59,817 nucleotides of DNA from Anaerosacchariphilus polymeriproducens (GCF_003363435.1 NZ_QRCT01000015.1:1-59817), one strand, 5' to 3'; counted from the stretch's first letter, positions 8,886 to 18,034 are shown. A program made the numbers and translations. The notes: a model not told the origin generated them from the sequence alone.

Positions 8886-9038
8886 TCTTATAGGAAATTA
8901 TGTCCTATAAGATAAAAAAGCCCTCCGGGCAGGATGCAAATGACGCGACAAGGAAATATGTCACTGAAGTGACAGTGCGTCAGCGCTAGGGTCTGACGAG
9001 TCAGACTCTATCTTATAAAAATACCCATAGTCGGGTAT
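8881..9038. repeat. Densely palindromic intergenic element, candidate structured RNA or MITE
   Basis: About 160 nt carry a run of hairpins: a perfect 15-bp stem 8881-8895/8903-8917, a small GC hairpin 8920-8930, TGACGC/GCGTCA (8941-8946/8977-8982) enclosing GTCACT-GA-AGTGAC (8960-8973), a 10-bp stem 8988-8997/9000-9009 and ATACCC/GGGTAT (9021-9038). The segment TATAAGATA (8908-8916) can pair either with TATCTTATA at 8884-8892 or with the same word at 9009-9017. It is richer in GC than its surroundings and lies immediately before the ABC transporter genes. Confidence 0.5.
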
Positions 9039-9065
9039 CCCATTGATAGAAAGTAGGTGCTGGAT

Positions 9066-9824
9066 ATGGCAACGTTAGAAGTGAAACGAGTTTTCAAAAC
9101 TTTTGAAGGACTGAAATCAGACCGATTTTATGTACTGGATGATGTTGATTTTAAAATTTCAGAAAATGAATTTATTTGCATTATTGGAAAAAGTGGATGT
9201 GGTAAATCTACATTGTTGAATTTGATTGCAGGATTTACCAAGCCTGATAATGGTGAAATTCTACTTGATGGAAAAGCTATCGAAGGACCATCGGCAGAAA
9301 AAGGTGTCGTTTTCCAAGAACACGGATTATTTCCATGGCGTACAGTCAAGCAAAATGTAGCTTTTGGCTTAAAACTTGCCAAAAGAAAAGATGCAGATCA
9401 AAGGGCAGATTATTTTGTGGATTTAGTTGGATTAACTGATTATAAAGATAAATATCCAAGTAGTTTATCAGGAGGTATGGCTCAACGTGTCGGTATAGCC
9501 AGAGCTCTTGCAACAGATCCTAAATTGCTGCTAATGGATGAACCTTTAGGCGCTCTTGATGCCATGACCCGTGAAAAGATGAGAGTAGAGATTCTGGATA
9601 TATGGCAAAAGAAGAAGAAAACGATTATATTTGTGACTCATAGTGTACCAGAGGCAGTTTATCTTGCCGATCGGGTTATTTTATTGAAAGATGGTCAAGT
9701 AAAACTGGATCAACATATAGAGCTTAAAAGACCAAGACAAGTTAGAACAGAAGCTTTTCAAAATTATGTACATGAACTGGAACAGTTGTTAACCGATTGT
9801 GATGACAACGTTTTTAGCGAATAG
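9066..9824 (+). CDS. NitT/TauT-type ABC transporter ATP-binding protein
   Basis: A 252-aa ATPase subunit of an SsuB/TauB-like importer. Walker A is GKSGCGKST, the Q-loop is VFQEHGLFPWRTV (typical of this family), the signature is SLSGGMAQRV and Walker B is LLLMDEPLGALD, followed by the H-loop VTHSV. ATG at 9066 is chosen because TAGGTG lies 6 nt upstream; a GTG at 9057 would bury it. It is followed after 14 nt by the permease and then a binding protein. Its place between ureide hydrolases and allantoinase suggests uptake of allantoin or a related ureide (inference). Confidence 0.9.
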   Translation: MATLEVKRVFKTFEGLKSDRFYVLDDVDFKISENEFICIIGKSGCGKSTLLNLIAGFTKPDNGEILLDGKAIEGPSAEKGVVFQEHGLFPWRTVKQNVAFGLKLAKRKDADQRADYFVDLVGLTDYKDKYPSSLSGGMAQRVGIARALATDPKLLLMDEPLGALDAMTREKMRVEILDIWQKKKKTIIFVTHSVPEAVYLADRVILLKDGQVKLDQHIELKRPRQVRTEAFQNYVHELEQLLTDCDDNVFSE

Positions 9825-9838
9825 GAAGGAGGATGGAT

Positions 9839-10684
9839 ATGGAAGGAGTACAATTAGAGACAATGGAATATAAACAAAGGAAAAAAATATCATTTATAAA
9901 AATTGACCGCCATCAAGTGATTCGAATCGTTTCACTAATCGTGTTTTTTCTTGGATGGCAGTTTATATGCATGATTAATGAGACACAAGAGTTATTTAAC
10001 CCTAAGTTTTTACCAGCACCGACGCAGGTAATTGAAGTAGCGGTTAAATACATAATGGACGGAACACTGCTTGTTCATATTGGAGCAAGTGTATACCGGG
10101 TACTTGCAGGGTTCTTTGCTGGTGTTGTTGTAGCTTTAGTGCTAGGCATCCTTATTACAAAATCAAAAATGTTTGATAATACCATTAGCCCCCTTTTGAA
10201 TTTAATTGGTCCGATACCTGTATATGCTTTTTTGCCAATTTTCATTATTTGGTTTGGGATTGGAGAATCTTCAAAAGTCGGATTAATTGCTTATGCAACT
10301 TTTATGCCTTTATTAACTTATACAATTGATGGGATTCGAAATGTAAATCCGATATGGATACGAAGTGCGATGAGTCTTGGAGCCAGTGAGCGGCAAGTTT
10401 TTATTAAAATTGTCTTACCTGCAGCATTGCCTAACATGTTTACTGGAATGAAAGTGAGCTTAGCATTAACGTTTTCTGCATTAGTTGTAGCAGAAATGAT
10501 GGGAGCTGATAAAGGTCTTGGATTCATGATTATTAATGCCAGAAATTGGTTTAAAACCGGGGATATTTTCTTGGCGATTGCATTAATCGGAATCTTATAC
10601 TCATTATTTTTATCAGCTATTATTCGAATCGAAAAGATAATTTTTAAATGGAAAAAAGATGGATTGGATGGAGCTATTGAATAG
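9839..10684 (+). CDS. NitT/TauT-type ABC transporter permease
   Basis: A 281-aa inner-membrane permease of the SsuC/TauC family with about six hydrophobic segments. The cytoplasmic loop that couples to the ATPase is visible as RSAMSLGASERQVFIKIVLPAALP (split here at the EAA-like GAS core). The start at 9839 is preferred because AAGGAGG precedes it by 6 nt; the in-frame ATG at 9833 touches that site. It belongs with the ATPase just upstream and the lipoprotein downstream. Confidence 0.9.
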   Translation: MEGVQLETMEYKQRKKISFIKIDRHQVIRIVSLIVFFLGWQFICMINETQELFNPKFLPAPTQVIEVAVKYIMDGTLLVHIGASVYRVLAGFFAGVVVALVLGILITKSKMFDNTISPLLNLIGPIPVYAFLPIFIIWFGIGESSKVGLIAYATFMPLLTYTIDGIRNVNPIWIRSAMSLGASERQVFIKIVLPAALPNMFTGMKVSLALTFSALVVAEMMGADKGLGFMIINARNWFKTGDIFLAIALIGILYSLFLSAIIRIEKIIFKWKKDGLDGAIE

Positions 10685-10815
10685 TTAGCTATTAAGATGG
10701 ATGATACGTCAAAAAAATGTATGCAGGCGCCGAAATTCTGGGCATATGTTTGCTTGGGAAGTGTCAAAAATCTTGATAATATAAAGGATAAATCAAAATT
10801 TAGGAGGACAAAGAT

Positions 10816-11892
10816 ATGAAAAAATTTATTTGTATTTTATTAATTGCAGTACTTACATTATCTATGGCAGCCTGTTCTAAAGAGAAAGAAAGTCAAGATA
10901 CAGCGTCAAAAACAACAGAAGGAGAAAGTAATTCAGCAAATAGTGAAACAGAAACGAAAGAATTATTTAAGATTAAAGCTTATGGAGAAATTGACCCGCA
11001 AGTATCAGCCCAACAAATTATAGCGAAAGAAATGGGCTATTTTGAAGAAGAAGGTTTAGAGGTAGAAAACATTTTATTATCAGGACCAAGTGAAAGAGCT
11101 GCTTTAGTAGCAAGTGGTGATGCAAAGTTGTCGTTTCAATCAACTTATAACAATATATCTCTGGCAGCGAATGGTGTTGAAATTGCATTGTTAGCACCAT
11201 TAGCGAATGCAGGTGGTACTCAGAGTGTTGTTGCAAGAGGTGATCTTAAGATTACATCAGCAAAAGATTTAGAAGGTATGAAAATTGGAATGACATCCGG
11301 TGCAGGAGTATATATTGCAATCCGCCGTATGTGTGATGAACTTGGTGTAGATATTAACAAAATAGAATTTGTAACATTGCAGGCTGCAGATCAGATAGCA
11401 GCATTAGAGCGTGGTGACATTGATGCCATGGCATGCTGGGAACCATGGGTGGGAAAAGCAATTGATAATGGAGGTCAATTATTATTTAGTGGTTTCAAGT
11501 CAAATTTACCTGAAAAAAAGGGTGACGTACACTGGATTGATTTTCATATGACAGTTCAGACGACAAAAGCCTTCTATGATGAAAATCCTGAGCAAGTAGC
11601 AGCTGTTTTAAGAGCACTCAATAAAGCAACAACGTATATTAATGAAAACCGACATGAAGCAGCAGAAATTATAGCAGGGAAAATTAACCTGGAGGTGGAT
11701 GAATGCGAACGAATCATGGGGAATAATGTATATTCCATGGAATTCAATCAAGAGTTTGTTGATGGAACGAATACAATGGCAAATTTCATGATGGAAACAG
11801 GAAATATTGATGCTGTTCCGGATTTCTATTCCTATTCATACCCAGAAGCATTGGAAAAAGTATTACCGGATTTAGTCACTATAGAAAAGTAA
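10816..11892 (+). CDS. NitT/TauT-type ABC transporter substrate-binding lipoprotein
   Basis: A 358-aa extracytoplasmic binding protein of the NMT1/SsuA-like family. It begins with a lipoprotein signal peptide whose lipobox LSMAAC ends at C20, followed by a Ser/Thr-rich linker. The body has the family pattern: AKEMGYFEEEGLEVE, then ALVASGDAKLSFQS, and later ALERGDIDAMACWEPWV. It would capture the ligand for the adjacent ATPase and permease. A 131-nt gap separates it from the permease, with no convincing terminator. Substrate is unproven; allantoin, allantoate or another purine ureide is the natural guess because allB follows 15 nt later. Confidence 0.88.
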   Translation: MKKFICILLIAVLTLSMAACSKEKESQDTASKTTEGESNSANSETETKELFKIKAYGEIDPQVSAQQIIAKEMGYFEEEGLEVENILLSGPSERAALVASGDAKLSFQSTYNNISLAANGVEIALLAPLANAGGTQSVVARGDLKITSAKDLEGMKIGMTSGAGVYIAIRRMCDELGVDINKIEFVTLQAADQIAALERGDIDAMACWEPWVGKAIDNGGQLLFSGFKSNLPEKKGDVHWIDFHMTVQTTKAFYDENPEQVAAVLRALNKATTYINENRHEAAEIIAGKINLEVDECERIMGNNVYSMEFNQEFVDGTNTMANFMMETGNIDAVPDFYSYSYPEALEKVLPDLVTIEK

Positions 11893-11907
11893 GGAAGGAG
11901 TGATCGT

Positions 11908-13251
11908 ATGATGCATTTGGCTATTAATAATGCTATGATTGTAACAGATAAAAATATATTTAAAGGGTCAATCGGTATCCAAGACGGAAAAGTTGAATTA
12001 ATCAGTCAATCACCAATTGAAGCTGATAAAGTCATTCAGGGTGATGGAAAATATTTGTTCCCGGGAATTATTGATAATCATGTGCATCTTAATGATCCAG
12101 GTTTTACATGGCGGGAAGACTTTGCTCATGGAACGAAAGCTGCAGCCATAGGGGGTGTAACAACGATTGTTGATATGCCGATGCAAAATGAACCGGCAGT
12201 TTCCAATGCAGAAATTTTTGAAATCAAAGCAAAACACGTTTCGTCTGCAAGCTATATTGATTATAGCTTTTGGGGAGCATTAGTGGATTATAACAGGAGT
12301 GATATAAAAGGATTGCGTAAAGCAGGTGCAAAAGCATTTAAAAGCTTTATGTGCCCAGTAGGAAAAGACTATACTTCACTTTTCACCGGTCAAATCAGAG
12401 ATATGCTGGAAATCACAAAATCGATGGATGCATTAGCAGGTTTTCATTGTGAAGATTATAATATAATTGCATATGAAGAACAGAAAGCTCGTCGTGAGGG
12501 ACGGCTTTCGATAAAAGATTATTTAAAAGCAAGACCTTTAAGTGCAGAAATTATAGCTACACAGGAAATATTGGAAATTGCCAGGGAGAAAGGTGCACAG
12601 GTACACATCTGTCATGTCAGCCACAGAGATGTTGTGGATATGATTCATGAGTATCGTAATAAAGGTGTGGAGGTTTCATTGGAAACCTGTCCTCATTATT
12701 TAATATTTACAGAAGAAGATGTGATAGAAAACGGAAATGTATATAAATGTTCACCACCGATACGTGAAAAGAACAATCTAAATTTAATGTGGGAAGCTAT
12801 TGAAAATGATAGGATCGACTGTATCGTATCGGATCATTCACCAAGTCAAATTGATGAAAAGGCTGAGTCCCTTGGAGCTTTTGATGCATGGGGTGGAATA
12901 AGCGGTCTTCAGACAGGCTTAATGACTATGTACAATGAAGGGGTTGTTAAAAGAGGTCTTGAACCGACCTTTATTGCCAGAACTATGGCTAAACGACCTG
13001 CAGAACTATTTGGTTTAGGTGCATTCAAAGGACAGATTCAAATTGGCTATGATGCTGATTTAGTATTACTTGATCCCAAAGCTCATTGGGAAATTACGGA
13101 TGAATCCTTAGCTTATTTAAATAAATTCTCCGCTTTTACAAGATTAAAAGGTAAAGGAAAACCGGTTATGACAATACTAAGAGGTGAAATCATTGTTGAA
13201 AATGGAGCATTATCTATGGTAGAAAGAAAGGGTCAACTCATTCGTTGTTAA
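11908..13251 (+). CDS. allB: Allantoinase (dihydroorotase-like amidohydrolase)
   Basis: A 447-aa cyclic amidohydrolase that opens the hydantoin ring of allantoin to allantoate. Binuclear metal-site residues are visible: H58 and H60 in NHVHLND, the Lys expected to be carboxylated at K145 in GAKAFKSFMCP, the histidines of GFHCED and HICHVSH, and the Asp of SDHSP. Length and motif order match AllB; dihydroorotase and D-hydantoinase are less likely given the neighbouring allE and allC-like genes. GGAAGGAG precedes the first ATG by 7 nt. It lies at the end of the transporter operon, so uptake and the first degradative step are probably coexpressed. The next gene is a glycoside regulator and likely marks the locus boundary. 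Confidence 0.88.
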   Translation: MMHLAINNAMIVTDKNIFKGSIGIQDGKVELISQSPIEADKVIQGDGKYLFPGIIDNHVHLNDPGFTWREDFAHGTKAAAIGGVTTIVDMPMQNEPAVSNAEIFEIKAKHVSSASYIDYSFWGALVDYNRSDIKGLRKAGAKAFKSFMCPVGKDYTSLFTGQIRDMLEITKSMDALAGFHCEDYNIIAYEEQKARREGRLSIKDYLKARPLSAEIIATQEILEIAREKGAQVHICHVSHRDVVDMIHEYRNKGVEVSLETCPHYLIFTEEDVIENGNVYKCSPPIREKNNLNLMWEAIENDRIDCIVSDHSPSQIDEKAESLGAFDAWGGISGLQTGLMTMYNEGVVKRGLEPTFIARTMAKRPAELFGLGAFKGQIQIGYDADLVLLDPKAHWEITDESLAYLNKFSAFTRLKGKGKPVMTILRGEIIVENGALSMVERKGQLIRC

Positions 13252-13313
13252 GGTTGATTTTTTCAATCCCACGGGGTATCATAATAATAGAAAGATACAG
13301 GTGGAGGGATTTT

Positions 13314-15731
13314 ATGGAGAATGATCACAATAACTTTGTTATAGAATATAGTTTCCAAATAAAAAAAAACCAAGTGCCCCATTTCCATCAATATATTGAA
13401 CTAATTTATGTATTAGAAGGTGAAATACTTCTGCAGGTGGAGAACGAAGAGTTTGAAATGAAAGCAGATGATATTATCATAATAAATGCCAACAAGAAAC
13501 ATTCTTATCAGGCAAAGATGGAAGTATTGCTTAGTTGTTTTCGTATTAACTATCAGAAGTTAAGTCTTTTGCTGAATACCTCCCAGATTTTATTTTGGTG
13601 CAATTCCATTATAGATAAGAATAAAGCTTATGATAACCTGCGTGAAATCATGAAAAGAATTTTTAACCAGTATTTTGAAGAGATCGACCAGGGAAGGATT
13701 TATCTTTCAAGTAAGTATTATGAATTACTGCATATCATCGTAAGCAATTTCATGATGAAAAGTGATGATCAGAGATTTAAGAATGATAAGGATATGGAAG
13801 AAGAGAGAGTTGCAGAAATATATAATTATATCAATGCAAATTACGACCAGCAAATCAGCTTAAATGACCTTTCTGGGAAAATGTATTTATCTGTTCCTTA
13901 CCTATCGAAATATATTAAGAAAAAATTCGGTCAGAATTTTGTTGACTATGTAAATAGCATTCGATTATTCCATGCAATGGATGAGTTGCTCTATACCGAT
14001 AAAACAATTATGCGCATTGCCATGGAAAATGGATTTGCAAATACTGCCTCTTTTAATGCGGCTTTCAAAAAAGTATATGAAATGTCACCTTCAGAATACC
14101 GTATCAAAATGAAACCGCAGAAAATGAAAGAGAAGATTACTGCTGAGCAGAAAAAGGAAGAAGCAGTTGCAAAGAAATTAAGTTATTTCATTGAGAATAA
14201 TTTTACTAGTGCACCTGACCAGACGGATTATATGGAGTCAAGCCTGATTGTAAATGCGAGTGAAAAAAAAGTTCTTAATAAACCATGGAACAAGATGATT
14301 AATATTGGAGAAGCAAGTGATCTATTGCGATCAGATATTCAAAATCATGTGCTGGTATTAAAGGAAAAACTTGGATTTCGCTATATTCGTTTTTGGAATA
14401 TATATAGCAAAGAACTTTATATAAATGAAAATAATCTCCATGGAAAATACAATTATGAGAAGTTGGACAAGATACTTGATTTTCTTGTAGATAATGAATT
14501 GTTTCCATATATCGAACTGGGATTTAAACCACAGAAATTATATCGAAATGTAGAAAACCCAATGGTCATCAAAGAGACTCAATCCAAATTTGAAGATAAG
14601 AAAAGCCAGAAAAGATTCCTAAATAGTTTTGCAGTGCATATTGCTAATCGTTACGGAATTGAAGAAATTGAGCAGTGGTATTTTGAACAATGGAATGATG
14701 AGCGATGGCTTATTGATCATGAACAGGCTCTTTTCTTTGAAGAATTTGAACATGCTTATCAGGCACTTAAAAAGGTTTCACCAAATATCAAAATAGGTGG
14801 TCCTGGAATTGGAATTCAGTTTGGACGTAAGAATTTGTCAGATTTACTTGAGTTTTGGGCAAAGAAGGAATGTAAGCCTGATTTTGTATCTCTATACTGT
14901 TATCCCTATATTGTAGGAACAGAGGGAGACAGGTCTTATGTTAAAATATCAACAGATCGGGATTTTGTGAAAAATCAACTTAGTATGGCAAAAGAGTTAA
15001 TTAACATGACAAAGTTTGCAGGAATTGAAGTGCATGTATCAGAATGGAATTCCACCATATCCAATCGAAGTTCATTGAATGACAGTTGCTTTAAAGCAGC
15101 ATACACCATGAAAAGTATTATGGATAATATAGATAACGTGGATATTTTGGGGTATTGGATTGGCTCAGATATTTTTGCAGAATTTTATGACAGTCAAATC
15201 TTATTAAATGGTGCCTGTGGACTTATAAGCAAGGATGGAATAAAAAAACCGGCATTTTACGCATTTGATTTTATGAATAAAATGGGAAAATCTTTGCTGG
15301 GTATAGATCAAAACAGCATTATTACAGATAAAGGGCATTATAACTATGCCGTAGCCTGCCATAACTATCGTCATCTCAATTATAAGTATTATCTAAAAAA
15401 TGAGGATGAAATCAGTATTTCAAAACAATTTCAGGTATTTGAAGACAATAAAGAATTAAAATTGAATTATCAGATTGGTGGTATTAAGAATGGAAATTAT
15501 CAGATTACCATTTATAGTGTGAACCAAATGAATGGTAGCGTACAAGATGAATGGGCAAAGATGGAGTACAGTGAACATCTTACAAAACATGAAATCGAGT
15601 ATTTGAACCGCATTTGTACTCCTCGAATCTTCATGAAGACCTGTAAGGTAAAGGATGGAAAACTTAATCTGGAAACAAAGTTAATGGCACAGGAAATACA
15701 ATATATTAAAATACAATATTTATACGATTAG
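13314..15731 (+). CDS. AraC-family regulator fused to a GH39-like domain (copy 1)
   Basis: An 805-aa protein with an N-terminal AraC-type cupin (about 5-95), an AraC double helix-turn-helix (about 162-265; SLNDLSGKMYLSVPYLSKYI and MRIAMENGFANTASFNAAFK) and a C-terminal GH39 beta-xylosidase-like barrel (about 320-745). In active GH39 enzymes the acid/base is the Glu of a WNE motif; here it reads WND with D462. The putative nucleophile is present as E577 in SEWNS, and the spacing between the two fits the family. The barrel is therefore probably a sugar-binding sensor rather than an enzyme (inference). ATG at 13314 follows GGTGGAGG; an upstream in-frame start at 13245 would overlap allB. The genes downstream encode a Gfo/Idh/MocA oxidoreductase and a TIM-barrel protein, its likely targets. 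Confidence 0.85.
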   Translation: MENDHNNFVIEYSFQIKKNQVPHFHQYIELIYVLEGEILLQVENEEFEMKADDIIIINANKKHSYQAKMEVLLSCFRINYQKLSLLLNTSQILFWCNSIIDKNKAYDNLREIMKRIFNQYFEEIDQGRIYLSSKYYELLHIIVSNFMMKSDDQRFKNDKDMEEERVAEIYNYINANYDQQISLNDLSGKMYLSVPYLSKYIKKKFGQNFVDYVNSIRLFHAMDELLYTDKTIMRIAMENGFANTASFNAAFKKVYEMSPSEYRIKMKPQKMKEKITAEQKKEEAVAKKLSYFIENNFTSAPDQTDYMESSLIVNASEKKVLNKPWNKMINIGEASDLLRSDIQNHVLVLKEKLGFRYIRFWNIYSKELYINENNLHGKYNYEKLDKILDFLVDNELFPYIELGFKPQKLYRNVENPMVIKETQSKFEDKKSQKRFLNSFAVHIANRYGIEEIEQWYFEQWNDERWLIDHEQALFFEEFEHAYQALKKVSPNIKIGGPGIGIQFGRKNLSDLLEFWAKKECKPDFVSLYCYPYIVGTEGDRSYVKISTDRDFVKNQLSMAKELINMTKFAGIEVHVSEWNSTISNRSSLNDSCFKAAYTMKSIMDNIDNVDILGYWIGSDIFAEFYDSQILLNGACGLISKDGIKKPAFYAFDFMNKMGKSLLGIDQNSIITDKGHYNYAVACHNYRHLNYKYYLKNEDEISISKQFQVFEDNKELKLNYQIGGIKNGNYQITIYSVNQMNGSVQDEWAKMEYSEHLTKHEIEYLNRICTPRIFMKTCKVKDGKLNLETKLMAQEIQYIKIQYLYD

Positions 15732-15736
15732 TTTTT

Positions 15737-15779
15737 ATAAGGGCAAAAATAAAGATGAGTTTTTTGCCCTTATTTTTTT
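15737..15779 (+). terminator. Terminator after AraC-GH39 copy 1
   Basis: Perfect 13-bp arms 15737-15749 and 15761-15773 around an 11-nt loop, followed by a run of T, just after the stop codon. Confidence 0.85.
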
Positions 15780-15914
15780 GACTTCATATTAATAGAGGTA
15801 AAAGGGCAAAAAGGAAAAGAAATTTGGAATAAATAATTGAGAGATGGAAAGGAAAAGAAAATCTATAATTGAATTATAAATTAACTAAGTGATAAGTGCG
15901 CAGGAGGTATTTTA

Positions 15915-17018
15915 ATGAGTAAACTTAAAGTTGGAATTATTGGTTGTGGTGGAATTGCAAATCAAAAACATTTACCGGCATTGTCAAGACAAAGTGATAA
16001 AGTAGAAATGGCAGCTTTTTGTGATATTGATGTAGAGAGAGCAAAAAAAGCAGCAGAAAAATATGGCGTTGAAGGTGCGAAAGTATACGAAGACTATGAG
16101 GAGCTATTAAAAGACAAAGCAATTGATTTGGTACATGTATTAACACCTAATGTTTCACATAGTCCAATTACTGTAGCAGCATTTGAGGCAGGAAAACATG
16201 TAATGTGTGAAAAACCAATGGCACATAATACAGAAGCAGCACAGGCTATGATGAATGCATGGAAAAAATCTGGTAAGAAATTTACAATAGGATATCAGAA
16301 TAGATTCCGTCCAGAAATACTTACTCTTCATGAAGCTTGTGAGGCAGGAGATCTTGGAGATATATATTTTGCAAAAGCACATGCAATTAGAAGAAGAGCA
16401 GTTCCTACGTGGGGAGTATTTCCAGATAAGTCAAAACAGGGTGGTGGTCCACTTATCGATATCGGAACACATGCACTTGATATCACCTTATGGATGATGA
16501 ATAATTATGAACCTGTATCAGTAACTGGTTCTGTATTTGAAAAATTAGGCCATCTGGAAGAAGCAACAAAAGGAAATATGTTTGGCGCTTGGGATCCAAA
16601 AACTTATGAAGTTGAAGATTCTGCATTTGGATATATTAAAATGTCAAACGGTGCGACTATCTTCTTAGAATCCTCATGGGCTATCAACATGAAAGAATCA
16701 AGAGAAGCTTGTACAACCTTATGTGGTACCAAAGCAGGAGCGGAAGTGCTTGGAGGAATGAGCCAAGAAGGACATGAATTGATTTTTAACAAAACAACTC
16801 ATGGAAAATTAACAGAGGAAACTCTTTCACCTGGTGGGACCATTGCTTTTTTTGAAGGTAAGTCGGATAAAGAAGAGGATGTTGAATGTACACAATGGTT
16901 AGAGGCGATTATTTATGACAAAGACCCGGTTGTTCAACCAGAACAAGCATTTATTGTAACAAAAATTCTGGATGCTGTTTATAAATCAGCTGCTAGTGGT
17001 CAGGAAATAAAATTCTAG
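15915..17018 (+). CDS. Gfo/Idh/MocA-family NAD(P)-dependent oxidoreductase (first of two)
   Basis: A 367-aa sugar oxidoreductase. The Rossmann motif GIIGCGGIANQKH is at the N-terminus, the conserved EKP is at 99-101 with K100 as the expected catalytic lysine, and IDIGTHALD carries H186 of the family's D-x-x-x-H/D site. Such enzymes oxidise or reduce a sugar hydroxyl, often C3 of a glucoside. The start follows AGGAGG. A TIM-barrel isomerase-like gene begins 9 nt after its stop, so the pair is one operon with probable linked chemistry (oxidation, then isomerisation or elimination). A TATAAT-like box lies near 15865. Exact substrate unknown. Confidence 0.88.
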   Translation: MSKLKVGIIGCGGIANQKHLPALSRQSDKVEMAAFCDIDVERAKKAAEKYGVEGAKVYEDYEELLKDKAIDLVHVLTPNVSHSPITVAAFEAGKHVMCEKPMAHNTEAAQAMMNAWKKSGKKFTIGYQNRFRPEILTLHEACEAGDLGDIYFAKAHAIRRRAVPTWGVFPDKSKQGGGPLIDIGTHALDITLWMMNNYEPVSVTGSVFEKLGHLEEATKGNMFGAWDPKTYEVEDSAFGYIKMSNGATIFLESSWAINMKESREACTTLCGTKAGAEVLGGMSQEGHELIFNKTTHGKLTEETLSPGGTIAFFEGKSDKEEDVECTQWLEAIIYDKDPVVQPEQAFIVTKILDAVYKSAASGQEIKF

Positions 17019-17027
17019 GAGGCATTT

Positions 17028-17942
17028 ATGAAATTAGGATTTGTTAGTGCAATTTTAGATAGTTATACCTTTGAAGAAATGATAGATTTTGCATCAGAAA
17101 ATGGATTTGAATGTGTTGAAGCCGCCTGTTGGCCAAAAGGAAAGGCAGAGAGAAGATATGCCGGTGTAAGTCACATTGATGTTGCTAATTTAAATGATGA
17201 AAAAGCAATATATATTAAAAAATATTGTGCAGATAAAAATGTAAAAATTTCTTCTCTTGCTTATTATCCAAATACAATGGATCCAGACCTGGAAAAAAGA
17301 GCAGTTTATGTAGGACATTTACATAAATTAATTGATGCATCTGCGAAATTAGGCGTAAATATGGTTACTACTTTTTTAGGAAGAGATCCAAAGAAATCAG
17401 TTTCCGAAAATCTGAAGCTTGTAAAAGAAGTTTGGCCAGCTATAGTAAAATATGCCGAAGAACTGAAGGTAAGAATTGCAATTGAAAATTGTCCAATGTT
17501 ATTTACAGAAGATGAATGGCCAGGTGGTCAGAACATTATGACTACACCTGCAAACTGGAGAAAAGTATTTGAAATTATTGACAGTGAGTATCTTGGTATT
17601 AATTATGATCCATCTCATTTTGTATGGCAGCAGATTGATTATATTAAACCAATCTATGAATTCCGTAATAAGATATTTCATGTTCATTATAAAGACATTA
17701 AGGTATATCCTGATAAGCTTGCAGATGTAGGTGTTATGGCTACGCCGCTTCAATATATGTCACCGAAATTGCCAGGTCTTGGTGACGTGGACTGGGGAAA
17801 ATATGTTTCTGCATTAACGGATATCTCATATGCGGGTTATACTTGTATCGAAGTTGAGGATAAAGCATTTGAAGGATATGATAAAAACGTACAAAATTCC
17901 TTACTTTTGAGCCAAAGATATTTAAAACAATTTGTTATATAG
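17028..17942 (+). CDS. Sugar phosphate isomerase/epimerase-like TIM-barrel protein (first of two)
   Basis: A 304-aa xylose-isomerase-like (AP_endonuc_2) TIM barrel. Candidate metal ligands occur in the usual places: IAIENCP (Glu), INYDPSHF (Asp/His), IFHVHYKD (His) and CIEVED (Glu). The family includes sugar epimerases, inosose dehydratases and lyases acting on 3-keto-glycosides. It is coupled to the Gfo/Idh/MocA gene 9 nt upstream. Unlike the second TIM-barrel gene at 33154, it has no DUF6379-like partner, so a C-C lyase role is less likely; a 3-keto-sugar isomerase or eliminase is possible (inference). Confidence 0.82.
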   Translation: MKLGFVSAILDSYTFEEMIDFASENGFECVEAACWPKGKAERRYAGVSHIDVANLNDEKAIYIKKYCADKNVKISSLAYYPNTMDPDLEKRAVYVGHLHKLIDASAKLGVNMVTTFLGRDPKKSVSENLKLVKEVWPAIVKYAEELKVRIAIENCPMLFTEDEWPGGQNIMTTPANWRKVFEIIDSEYLGINYDPSHFVWQQIDYIKPIYEFRNKIFHVHYKDIKVYPDKLADVGVMATPLQYMSPKLPGLGDVDWGKYVSALTDISYAGYTCIEVEDKAFEGYDKNVQNSLLLSQRYLKQFVI

Positions 17943-18002
17943 TTTCAAAAAGAGTTATAAATAGTTAAGAAGCAGATTTTGAATTCTGCTTAATCGGATA
18001 AG

Positions 18003-18034
18003 AAGGGGAAGTTGTGAACACACTTCTCCTTTTT
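18003..18034 (+). terminator. Terminator after the oxidoreductase/TIM-barrel operon
   Basis: A 13-14-bp stem with one bulge (about 18003-18016 and 18021-18033) followed by T residues. A weaker 7-bp hairpin (17970-17976/17985-17991) lies just before it. Confidence 0.7.

Noticed and set aside
10318-10767. Long minus-strand open frame opposite the permease gene, and similar ones at 20316-20726, 26940-27389, 27708-28217, 35285-35680 and 35895-36314
   Set aside because: All are antisense to well-supported genes, lack ribosome sites and show no recognisable domain.
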